From GCA-020348445 sp965372465 (lineage in GTDB: Archaea; Thermoplasmatota; Thermoplasmata; GCA-020350865), in the NCBI GenBank assembly GCA_965372465.1, contig CBDVCK010000148.1, positions 1-8,654 of the forward strand: a stretch of 8,654 nt of DNA, given 5' to 3'. The position numbers were made by a program, and so were the translations under genes. The notes under the pieces are model-generated. The model made no database searches. It saw nothing but the letters and a program-made list of their open reading frames with translations, and had not been told where the DNA came from. Below, in pieces: positions 1 to 4,754 of this stretch; within the stretch, counting starts at the first letter, position 1, and each line of letters starts with the position of its first letter.

Positions 1-213
1 AAGGCCGGTTATTGCTTCTTCTAAGCTTTCTACATGCTTTGCATTTTCCACGATATCCTTTCCATGTTTGGCTCTGCTCAAGCAATCGTCCCCGATTTCA
101 CATGGGTTCACGAGGTAAAGATCATTAATTTGGAAATTCTTCATTGCCCTTGCAATTGCCCCGATATTACCCTGGAACTTAGGTCCGGCAAATATTACTC
201 TGTAATCAGGCAT
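1..213 (-). CDS. trmJ: TrmJ-like RNA 2'-O-methyltransferase (SpoU/SPOUT), N-terminal 71 codons, runs off left edge
   Basis: The visible N-terminus has the opening of the TrmJ branch of the SpoU methyltransferases: a beta strand (YRVIFAGP), then NIGAIARAMKNF at residues 17-28, then LYLVNP at 32-37 and a short SRAKHGKDIVENA helix. In this family NIGAIARAMKNF is part of the conserved N-terminal fold that goes on to form the trefoil-knot SAM site; the knot itself lies outside the window. TrmJ members methylate the ribose of nucleotide 32 in tRNA, using SAM. The ATG at 211-213 is preceded by GGGTG, a weak Shine-Dalgarno, and an A/T-rich TATA-like element. The gene is divergent from truA, so two RNA-modification genes share one intergenic region. 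The family call is firm. The exact substrate cannot be told from 71 residues. Confidence 0.85.
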   Translation of the reverse strand, partial: MPDYRVIFAGPKFQGNIGAIARAMKNFQINDLYLVNPCEIGDDCLSRAKHGKDIVENAKHVESLEEAITGL

Positions 214-238
214 TCTTACACCCAATCGGTAAAAGAGG

Positions 239-254
239 TTTATCTATTAAATTT
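239..254 (-). promoter_or_regulatory. Candidate TATA-box promoter of the trmJ-like gene
   Basis: The minus strand reads AAATTTAATAGATAAA here, and its TATA-like core is about 35 bases ahead of the ATG at 213. With the usual archaeal spacing of about 25 bases to the transcription start, the leader would be about 10 bases long. This is a pattern call only. Confidence 0.4.
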
Positions 255-269
255 GTTGTCTGAGAATGG

Positions 270-375
270 AAATGAACAACCCACATTTGAAAAATGTGGG
301 TATCATCACTCGAAAACCGCACCTTGCATTCCTCCACCATTTGAAAATGGTGGTATCCTGCGGTTTTCTGCGGAT
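270..375 (+). repeat. Palindromic repeat element, intergenic copy (pairs with 1052-1157)
   Basis: These 106 bases match 1052-1157 with a single difference (A at 293 versus G at 1075). The element is highly structured. Hairpin 1 is CCCACATTT/AAATGTGGG (280-288 with 292-300). A perfect 10-base outer stem pairs GAAAACCGCA (312-321) with TGCGGTTTTC (359-368), and it encloses hairpin 2, CCACCATTT/AAATGGTGG (334-342 with 345-353). Both hairpins have a near-identical ATTTGAAAAT apex and both are followed at once by TATC. The copy sits between the divergent trmJ and truA promoters. Its plus-strand frame is open, as in the truA copy. It is probably a small mobile or REP/MITE-like element. No transposase is visible. 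Confidence 0.93.
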
Positions 376-402
376 GAAAGTGGATTGTTACGAGTCAAAA
401 GA

Positions 403-410
403 TTTTTAAT
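403..410 (+). promoter_or_regulatory. Candidate TATA-box promoter of truA
   Basis: TTTTTAAT follows an A-rich stretch (CAAAAGA) that could serve as BRE. It lies about 37 bases before the ATG at 444, which predicts a leader of roughly 12 bases. It starts 27 bases after the end of the intergenic repeat, so the repeat inserted close to, but outside, the core promoter. Confidence 0.4.
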
Positions 411-443
411 TGTATTTTGTGTTTATCCAAGACAAGTGGCTCT

Positions 444-1346
444 ATGAGATATGCTTTGAAATTCGGTTATAATGCCAAGAACTATGAAGGCTATGCCCGC
501 CAACCAGGGAAAAAAACAGTCGAAGGTGAAATCATCAAAGCCCTTTCGAGATCCACCATTATCGAGGATGAAAGAAGCGCGGTTTTCCAAAGTGGATCAA
601 GGACGGACAAGGGCGTATCTGCATGTGGCAATGTTTTAGCTCTCAACACCGATTTCAGATCCTCTGAGATTCTTCAGGCACTAAATGCACATTTAGAGGA
701 TATCTGGTTCTATGGGATCGCTCAAGTTGAGGATGACTTCAATCCCAGGTATGCAAAACAGAGATGGTACCGGTATTTTCTCATTGATGATGACCCTGAC
801 GAAAAGATACTAAAGAATGCTGCTGCAATTTTTACAGGGACACATGACTTTTCGAACTTTGCAAGAGTTGAGAAAGGAAAAGAACCCAAAAGAACCATCG
901 ATACCATAGATGTTTTCAAGGAAGATGATATTTTTGTTTTGGATTTCAAAGCCCATGGCTTTTTATGGAATATGATAAGAAGGATCGTTTCTGCGATTAA
1001 GGCTTGTGCAGAGAGAAAACTCTCACTTGATGACATCCATAACGCACTTTTAAATGAACAACCCACATTTGAAAGATGTGGGTATCATCACTCGAAAACC
1101 GCACCTTGCATTCCTCCACCATTTGAAAATGGTGGTATCCTGCGGTTTTCTGCGGATAAACCAAAAGTGGATTTTGGGCTAGCATCGCCTGAGCCTTTGA
1201 TCCTCATGGACTTGCTTTATGATTTTGAGTTTGAAATTTCGGAAAAGAACCTTAAGGCCCTGAAAGATAACCTCGAAATGAACCTTCGAAAGCTCAAAAT
1301 AAATGGCCTGATTTACAATCAAATGCTACAAAAAATAACAGGGTGA
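444..1346 (+). CDS. truA: tRNA pseudouridine synthase A carrying a 35-residue in-frame insertion
   Basis: TruA converts uridines in the anticodon arm of tRNA (positions 38-40 in known members) to pseudouridine. The 300-residue protein has the family's catalytic motif GSRTDKGVSA with catalytic Asp55, then RWYRYF at 107-112, HDFSNFAR at 134-141, a substrate-fold segment around HGFLWNMIRRIV (171-182) and the C-terminal motif VDFGLASPEPLILMD (242-256). The ATG at 444 is chosen because FGYNAKNYEGYARQP follows directly, as in other TruA N-termini; an upstream TTG at 417 would add nine unrelated residues. Residues 204-238 are encoded by the repeat at 1052-1157. Without them the protein would be 265 residues, a normal archaeal length, with DDIHNALL joined to KPKVDFGL. 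Every core motif is intact, so the enzyme is probably active despite the insert. Confidence 0.95.
   Translation: MRYALKFGYNAKNYEGYARQPGKKTVEGEIIKALSRSTIIEDERSAVFQSGSRTDKGVSACGNVLALNTDFRSSEILQALNAHLEDIWFYGIAQVEDDFNPRYAKQRWYRYFLIDDDPDEKILKNAAAIFTGTHDFSNFARVEKGKEPKRTIDTIDVFKEDDIFVLDFKAHGFLWNMIRRIVSAIKACAERKLSLDDIHNALLNEQPTFERCGYHHSKTAPCIPPPFENGGILRFSADKPKVDFGLASPEPLILMDLLYDFEFEISEKNLKALKDNLEMNLRKLKINGLIYNQMLQKITG
1052..1157 (+). repeat. Palindromic repeat element, copy inside truA (35 in-frame codons)
   Basis: This copy is 105/106 identical to 270-375. Codons 204-238 of truA (1053-1157) lie wholly within it, exactly 105 bases, so the reading frame is preserved on both sides. The inserted segment contains ERCGYHHSKTAPC followed by IPPPFENGGILRFSAD. 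The single difference from the other copy (G1075) turns an A-U pair of hairpin 1 into a G-U pair on the RNA level, so the fold is retained. The outer stem lies at 1094-1103 with 1141-1150, and hairpin 2 at 1116-1135. The insertion falls in the linker just before the conserved C-terminal TruA motif. Confidence 0.93.
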
Positions 1347-1350
1347 GTAT

Positions 1351-1356
1351 AAAAAA
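1351..1356 (-). terminator. Poly-T end of the coiled-coil/nucleotidyltransferase operon
   Basis: Directly after the TGA stop (1357-1359) the minus strand reads TTTTTTATAC. Short T-runs act as intrinsic terminators in archaea without needing a hairpin. It lies in the 10-base gap between the convergent truA and nucleotidyltransferase genes. Confidence 0.4.
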
Positions 1357-2439
1357 TCATTCCTCGGAAGGAGAGATATTGGCATCCGACATTACAGAAT
1401 GCTTCTTTATGGTGACACCCTCGCCAATAATACTGTCAGTGAGCTTTACATCATCCTCCAAGATGCATTTATTGGACACGATACTGTTTACAACCTCGGT
1501 TCTCCATCCCAAGGAACTTCCGCTCATGATGATGCTGTCCCGGATTTTCACACCGCGGTCGATCTTCACACCATCATAAATACATGCTCTCTCAAGCACA
1601 CTGTTTCTCCCAATCTCGGTTTTATTCCCGAGATAACAAGGCCCAATAATTGTCAAGTTGGATTCAAGAGAGATAGCATCTCCGACGATGATCTTTCCCC
1701 TAGTGTTCACACCATCGATTGAAATTTCTTTTCCGTTCCTTTCCACTACCTCGAATGTGGCCTTCAGTAGATCTTGTGGCCTTCCAATGTCCATCCAGAG
1801 ACCTGATATGGGTGCACCAAATATCGGTATATTTTTTTCAAGCAGTTTTGGAAACACATTCTTTGAAAAATCGAACATCTGGTTTTCAGGAATAAAATCC
1901 AAAACCTCGGGCTCGAGAATATAAATTCCCGCATTTATGAGATTGGAGAATACCTCCTCTTCCTTTGGCTTCTCTTTGAATTTGATAATCCTTTGGTTCT
2001 CATCCAATCCCACTATGCCAAACTCTTTCGGATTCTCAACCTCGGTTAGGGCCATGGTAGCTATCGCATTTTTTTTACGATGGTAATCATATAACGCCTT
2101 AATGTCCACATCTGCAAGTACATCCCCGCTTGCCACCACAAAGGTCTTGTCTAGAAATTCCGAAACATTCTTAACGGCACCGGCCGTGCCAGCTGGAGTT
2201 TCTTCAAATGCGTAGAGGATGCTTGCTCCGAACTTCTTTCCGTCACCAATACTTTTAATCAATGTATCTGACATGTATCCAGTGGTAACCACTATTCTTT
2301 TAAAACCTGCCGAGACAAGGGATTTAATTACATAATCGATACATGGCTCCCCTGCAATGGGAATCAAGGGCTTTGGCCTCTTGTAGGTGAGGGGTTTGAG
2401 CCTCGTGCCCACTCCCCCAGCAAGGATTACAGCCTTCAA
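1357..2439 (-). CDS. Sugar-1-phosphate nucleotidyltransferase (NDP-sugar pyrophosphorylase) with C-terminal left-handed beta-helix
   Basis: The enzyme joins a sugar-1-phosphate to an NTP, releasing pyrophosphate, and so makes activated sugar for glycan or glycolipid synthesis in the cytoplasm. Residues 1-240 are the nucleotidyltransferase domain: the signature LAGGVGTRLKP (6-16) with RPKPL (21-25), the metal-binding segment GDVLADVD (105-112), NAGIYIL (169-175) and WMDIGRPQD (215-223). Residues 245-350 are hexapeptide-repeat sequence (VGDAISLES, IGRNSVLER, EDDVKLTDS, IIGEGV). The 360-residue length suits archaeal mannose-1-phosphate guanylyltransferase or glucose-1-phosphate thymidylyltransferase relatives; the nucleotide and sugar cannot be assigned from the sequence. 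The start is TTG (2437-2439), chosen because MKAVILAGG must begin here. GTGA lies 4 bases ahead, and the stop of the upstream coiled-coil gene is only 4 bases away, so the two are probably translationally coupled. Confidence 0.93.
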   Translation of the reverse strand: MKAVILAGGVGTRLKPLTYKRPKPLIPIAGEPCIDYVIKSLVSAGFKRIVVTTGYMSDTLIKSIGDGKKFGASILYAFEETPAGTAGAVKNVSEFLDKTFVVASGDVLADVDIKALYDYHRKKNAIATMALTEVENPKEFGIVGLDENQRIIKFKEKPKEEEVFSNLINAGIYILEPEVLDFIPENQMFDFSKNVFPKLLEKNIPIFGAPISGLWMDIGRPQDLLKATFEVVERNGKEISIDGVNTRGKIIVGDAISLESNLTIIGPCYLGNKTEIGRNSVLERACIYDGVKIDRGVKIRDSIIMSGSSLGWRTEVVNSIVSNKCILEDDVKLTDSIIGEGVTIKKHSVMSDANISPSEE

Positions 2440-2443
2440 TTGT

Positions 2444-3325
2444 TCACAACTCCACTTTCTTTCCCCTTTTCAGCAGGTTATCCACTGCCTCCTGGGCGTG
2501 CTTTTCAAGTTCTTTTTCGTCTTCCAGGGCTTTTTTCACCGCAATATTCTGTTCTTTTATCAGCTTTCTTGCCTCAGCTCTCTCCGTTCTTTTTTCTTTT
2601 TTAATGGATAGTATCTTCTCCCTCATTTCCATGGCCTTTTGATGGTAGTTATTGGCCCGCTCCCTGATCTTCATATATTTCTCGTGTTTCTTTTGTGCTT
2701 CGGCGATGAGAATGGACACCTGATCCATTATGGCTGTGACCCTCTCATGATGCTTTTGGCTCTCATCCGAAAGACGAACTACCTCCTCGTGTTCGGAATC
2801 CGCCTGTTTGAACAGCTCATCTATCTTGGCGTTCAATTCCTCGACATTTGCCACGATATCCGTCTGTTCCTTCATTAATTTCTCCATTTCTCGTAGCTCT
2901 TTTGCCTTGGATTTTATGACCTCGAGAAGTTCCTTCTCATCATCAATAGAAAGGGGTATGGTCTCCTGCTTGATTTCCATTCTGGCGATTTCCTTTCTGA
3001 GCTCTTCTATGGTTTGAGGCAGGTTCCTTTCGATTTTACCCCCCTTCTTCTGCTTAAAAGCGATGAGTTCCTTGGCCCTCTTCTGAAGCTCGTTTCTCTT
3101 CTTCTTGTGCACCCTCATTTTCTTTACCAGGTCGTCTCGGAGGTTTCTTTTCTCCTTGGCCTCCTCTTGCAATTTCTTTTTTTGAGCGTGAAATGTGTCC
3201 CGCTCATCCCTGTAGACGTTCGCTTCGTCATTTAACTCGTTCCTTTTTTCGATTAGAGCCTGGTATCTTTTCTCGGCATTGTCCAGTTCTGTCGGCTGTT
3301 TCTTTTTCTTTGAGCCTTTTCTCAT
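2444..3325 (-). CDS. Archaeal coiled-coil protein (COG1340-like)
   Basis: The 293-residue protein is almost wholly alpha-helical coiled coil, extremely rich in Lys and Glu, with heptad-like spacing from about residue 12 to 285. A short break at 90-105 (QKKGGKIERNLPQT) separates an N-terminal basic coil from a longer acidic and basic one. It has no signal peptide or membrane segment. Its composition and layout match the uncharacterised archaeal coiled-coil family COG1340; this is family-level recognition only. The ATG at 3323-3325 has no Shine-Dalgarno, but a TATA box is centred 27 bases ahead, so the transcript is probably leaderless. The nucleotidyltransferase gene follows after 4 bases and is probably co-transcribed. 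The function is unknown; a scaffold or structural role is only a guess. Confidence 0.85.
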   Translation of the reverse strand: MRKGSKKKKQPTELDNAEKRYQALIEKRNELNDEANVYRDERDTFHAQKKKLQEEAKEKRNLRDDLVKKMRVHKKKRNELQKRAKELIAFKQKKGGKIERNLPQTIEELRKEIARMEIKQETIPLSIDDEKELLEVIKSKAKELREMEKLMKEQTDIVANVEELNAKIDELFKQADSEHEEVVRLSDESQKHHERVTAIMDQVSILIAEAQKKHEKYMKIRERANNYHQKAMEMREKILSIKKEKRTERAEARKLIKEQNIAVKKALEDEKELEKHAQEAVDNLLKRGKKVEL

Positions 3326-3346
3326 CTTGTAGGAGAAGAAATTATC

Positions 3347-3366
3347 ATTATAAAAAGGATTCGGCT
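3347..3366 (-). promoter_or_regulatory. Strong archaeal promoter (BRE + TATA) of the coiled-coil operon
   Basis: The minus strand reads AGCCGAATCCTTTTTATAAT. The TTTTTATAA box is centred 27 bases ahead of the ATG at 3325, which predicts a leaderless mRNA. A 19/20-identical sequence occurs at 5879-5898 on the same strand, supporting a real promoter type in this genome. Confidence 0.65.
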
Positions 3367-3373
3367 TGGGTCT

Positions 3374-3646
3374 TCACGAGTACCCGCCCAATTTACACCT
3401 GTAATCCAAATATCTAAAATATCTTTTTATCTCGTGTTTCGCCTCGATCATACGTTCATCCGAGTGTTCTTCGATTTCCTCCATTCGAAGATATTCCTCA
3501 TCGTGTCCTTCGATTTTTTCATAAGATTCTTTAATCTTGCTATCGCTCATTTTGCATTTTGGTTTTGTTTCTTTCCTTTCCTTACCGACTTTATCAACAG
3601 ATACAATGGACCAAGTAAGTACCGCGGCCATCTGATTGAATCTCAT
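3374..3646 (-). CDS. Small charged protein, third gene of a three-gene small-protein cassette
   Basis: I do not recognise this 90-residue protein. A mildly hydrophobic N-terminus (MAAVLTWSIVSVDKV, residues 6-20) is followed by a basic stretch (KERKETKPKCK), an acidic helical segment rich in Glu (about 40-70: EKIEGHDEEYLRMEEIEEH) and an aromatic/basic tail (EIKRYFRYLDYRCKL). There are two Cys residues, at 31 and 84. The start is well supported: AGGAGG at 3655-3660 stands exactly 8 bases before the ATG, and that ATG overlaps the TGA of the preceding 38-codon gene as ATGA. The stop is only about 10 bases before the next promoter. It could be a membrane-associated or DNA/protein-binding small protein; no function is claimed. 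Confidence 0.7.
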   Translation of the reverse strand: MRFNQMAAVLTWSIVSVDKVGKERKETKPKCKMSDSKIKESYEKIEGHDEEYLRMEEIEEHSDERMIEAKHEIKRYFRYLDYRCKLGGYS

Positions 3647-3759
3647 TCACATAACCTCCTTGTATAATAGAAAAGCCAACCTGAAAATCTCCTGGTTAAC
3701 ACAGTCATAGCGGTAAGAACTATTGATATTTCCAGAAAACTTGTTGGTTTTTTCCTCAT
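3643..3759 (-). CDS. 38-residue cationic small protein, second gene of the cassette
   Basis: This ORF begins MRKKPTSFLEISIVLTAM and ends in a basic, aromatic tail (RRFSGWLFYYTRRLCE). Residues 8-21 are hydrophobic (FLEISIVLTAMTVL) and flanked by positive charges, so it may insert in or lie on the membrane. The start is supported by AGGAGG (3768-3773) exactly 8 bases before the ATG at 3757-3759. That Shine-Dalgarno is made from the last codons of the preceding gene (AAG GAG GAT TAA), and the ATG is 3 bases after its stop. The TGA stop overlaps the next ATG. Such tight coupling makes a chance ORF unlikely. I recognise no homologous family. It is too short for most gene callers. Confidence 0.6.
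   Translation of the reverse strand: MRKKPTSFLEISIVLTAMTVLTRRFSGWLFYYTRRLCE
3655..3660 (-). promoter_or_regulatory. Ribosome binding site of the 90-residue cassette gene
   Basis: AAGGAGGT on the minus strand, with AGGAGG 8 bases ahead of the ATG at 3646. It lies inside the coding sequence of the 38-residue gene. Confidence 0.75.
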
Positions 3760-3762
3760 TTC

Positions 3763-3924
3763 TTAATCCTCCTTGATTAATAGAAATGAAACACCGAAAT
3801 TTTCCATCTTTATTTCAGCAGTATCCCTATCTTTGTTCCCCACAGCCCTCAACTCAAGTTTTTCCTCGCAGGCTTCGATTCTGTCGTCCACGGTATCCTT
3901 GTTTTCTTTTAGGGATTGTTTCAT
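3763..3924 (-). CDS. 53-residue small charged protein, first gene of the cassette
   Basis: The protein MKQSLKENKDTVDDRIEACE... is charged and predicted helical through residue 30, then ends in a more hydrophobic tail (NFGVSFLLI) and KED. I recognise no family. The ATG at 3922-3924 is chosen over in-frame upstream starts because AGGAGG (3933-3938) lies exactly 8 bases before it, matching the two genes that follow, and because a TATA-like TTAATATA (3961-3968) would place the transcription start next to that Shine-Dalgarno. The next gene begins 3 bases after its TAA and uses its final codons as ribosome binding site. An upstream in-frame ATG at 3954 would add ten residues and cannot be excluded. 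Confidence 0.65.
   Translation of the reverse strand: MKQSLKENKDTVDDRIEACEEKLELRAVGNKDRDTAEIKMENFGVSFLLIKED
3768..3773 (-). promoter_or_regulatory. Ribosome binding site of the 38-residue cassette gene
   Basis: AAGGAGGAT on the minus strand, with AGGAGG 8 bases ahead of the ATG at 3759. It doubles as the Lys-Glu-Asp codons ending the 53-residue gene. Confidence 0.75.
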
Positions 3925-3932
3925 TCTTTCAT

Positions 3933-3938
3933 CCTCCT
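3933..3938 (-). promoter_or_regulatory. Ribosome binding site of the 53-residue cassette gene
   Basis: AAGGAGGAT on the minus strand, with AGGAGG 8 bases ahead of the ATG at 3924. This site decides the start against ATGs further upstream in the same frame. Confidence 0.7.
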
Positions 3939-3960
3939 TTTGTTCATTACACATCAATTG

Positions 3961-3968
3961 TATATTAA
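3961..3968 (-). promoter_or_regulatory. Candidate TATA box of the small-protein cassette
   Basis: TTAATATA on the minus strand, centred about 40 bases before the ATG at 3924. A start of transcription about 25 bases downstream would leave a leader that begins at the Shine-Dalgarno. The 31-bp box at 3982-4012 lies directly upstream, where an activator or an upstream repressor would bind. Confidence 0.4.
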
Positions 3969-3981
3969 TCAAATTAAACTG

Positions 3982-4012
3982 ATAACCTTTTGTGGCTACA
4001 TGTATCCACAAA
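3982..4012. promoter_or_regulatory. 31-bp regulatory box, copy 1 (upstream of the small-protein cassette)
   Basis: The 31 bases match 4354-4384 at 25 positions without gaps. The shared core on the plus strand is CTACATGTWYCCACAWA. This copy contains a perfect inverted repeat, TTTGTGG (3989-3995) and CCACAAA (4006-4012), around a 10-base spacer holding CTACATGTA. Palindromic cores of this size suit dimers or tetramers of ribbon-helix-helix proteins, and two such genes lie just upstream. Binding is inferred. Confidence 0.55.
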
Positions 4013-4088
4013 TGCGCCATATTTCCCCATTATAAGAAAAAAAAGTCTTTTGAGGATTAAATCCGAAATTTATCCTATTGCTGTTGAA

Positions 4089-4280
4089 TTACTCCAACTC
4101 GTCTCCCCTTGAACGAATATATATATTCAATTCATCCAGATACAACCCAGTACGGATACACCATCTCACATATGTGGACATATCGCTGTTCAGCCTTTCA
4201 GCCTCTGATTTTACATGTTCCAATAGCTCGGGGTCGATTCTCACCCTGATGGTTTTTGTGTATTTTTCGTCAACTGTCAT
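4089..4280 (-). CDS. Ribbon-helix-helix DNA-binding regulator, paralogue 1
   Basis: The 63-residue protein has the layout of MetJ/Arc-type ribbon-helix-helix proteins: a short N-terminal beta strand (YTKTIRVRI, 7-15) that would enter the DNA major groove, helix 1 (PELLEHVKSEAERL, 17-30), a turn (NSDMS) and helix 2 (TYVRWCIRTGLYLDEL, 36-51). It is 34/61 identical to the protein encoded at 4448-4633. The ATG at 4278-4280 is chosen because GGAGAAGG stands just ahead and the N-terminus then aligns with the paralogue; a TTG at 4328 would give 16 extra unmatched residues. It is a likely transcription repressor, possibly acting on its own promoter and on the small-protein cassette downstream, which share a 31-bp box. 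The gene clearly descends from a tandem duplication. Confidence 0.85.
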   Translation of the reverse strand: MTVDEKYTKTIRVRIDPELLEHVKSEAERLNSDMSTYVRWCIRTGLYLDELNIYIRSRGDELE

Positions 4281-4353
4281 ATATCCTTCTCCGGGTGTAT
4301 CTATTTTCAGGCAACAGGGGTTTGCCAATACAGGGGATTGGAGAACCGTCCAT

Positions 4354-4384
4354 ATAACCCTTTGTTACTACATGTTCCCACATA
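4354..4384. promoter_or_regulatory. 31-bp regulatory box, copy 2 (upstream of RHH paralogue 1)
   Basis: 25/31 identical to 3982-4012, with the shared core CTACATGTTCCCACATA on the plus strand. Its near edge is 74 bases ahead of the ATG at 4280. The minus strand here also contains GGGTTATATGG (4350-4360), a possible TATA box at the box edge, so a bound protein could block transcription start. Confidence 0.5.
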
Positions 4385-4447
4385 CAATCTTATTTATTCT
4401 CACTGATGGCAAAGGGATTTCTCCCCATTATATTACCGAACATTTAG

Positions 4448-4633
4448 CTACTCCTCAATTTTCGATTTTAGAAACTTGTTCACATCCTTCAGGTACAATC
4501 CGGTGCGAATGCAACCTCTGACGTATGTGGACATATCAGTGTCAAGCTTCTTTACCTCTTCCTTCACCAACCCCAGAAGCTCGGGGTCCACTCTGACCTT
4601 GAGAATCTTGGTGTATTTTCCCTCTTTCTCCAT
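4448..4633 (-). CDS. Ribbon-helix-helix DNA-binding regulator, paralogue 2
   Basis: The 61-residue protein shares the fold of its neighbour: beta strand YTKILKVRV (7-15), helix 1 PELLGLVKEEVKKL (17-30), turn DTDMS and helix 2 TYVRGCIRTGLYLKDV (36-51). The stretches DMSTYVR and CIRTGLYL are identical in the two proteins, while helix 1 and the C-termini differ, so the pair may form heterodimers or recognise different sites. The ATG at 4631-4633 has GAGG 7 bases ahead and a good TATA box (TTTATTATA, 4671-4679) that predicts a leader of about 17 bases. It is first in a minus-strand series that continues with paralogue 1 and the small-protein cassette. Each has its own promoter-like sequence, so they may be separate transcripts. 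Confidence 0.85.
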   Translation of the reverse strand: MEKEGKYTKILKVRVDPELLGLVKEEVKKLDTDMSTYVRGCIRTGLYLKDVNKFLKSKIEE

Positions 4634-4647
4634 GTTGCATCCTCTAA

Positions 4648-4679
4648 TGTAGTATCGTAATCATTCTACATATAATAAA
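4648..4679 (-). promoter_or_regulatory. Promoter and candidate operator of RHH paralogue 2
   Basis: The TATA box TTTATTATA (4671-4679, minus strand) is followed by the inverted repeat TGTAG (4648-4652) and CTACA (4666-4670), which overlaps the expected transcription start near 4650. The CTACAT motif recurs from the 31-bp boxes. A further match to their core, ATGTATCCATA, lies at 4693-4703, upstream of the TATA box. Autoregulation is inferred. Confidence 0.4.
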
Positions 4680-4754
4680 ATCTTCCGAAGGGATGTATCC
4701 ATAGTGAGGACCTGAGCGTAATAATCCATAATCAATCCCTGTGGACAATGCATT

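Noticed and set aside
34..447. 137-codon plus-strand ORF
   Set aside because: It is antisense to the trmJ-like N-terminus and then runs through the intergenic repeat and promoter of truA. The part in the repeat is open only because the element keeps that frame open.
270..1157. CRISPR array or assembly duplication explaining the two repeat copies
   Set aside because: Only two copies occur, 676 bases apart, with no regular spacers. An assembly error would not produce an exact in-frame 35-codon insertion with different flanks and a pairing-compatible base change.
3193..3667. Plus-strand ORFs opposite the coiled-coil and small-protein genes
   Set aside because: They are shadows of Lys/Glu-rich minus-strand genes, giving Phe/Ser/Leu-rich translations with no start signals.
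4281..4328. Longer RHH paralogue 1 starting at TTG 4328
   Set aside because: The extra 16 residues have no counterpart in the paralogue, and a good ribosome binding site stands before the internal ATG.
4078..4521. 147-codon plus-strand ORF
   Set aside because: It is antisense to both RHH genes and their promoters; the RHH proteins are clearly coding and mutually homologous.
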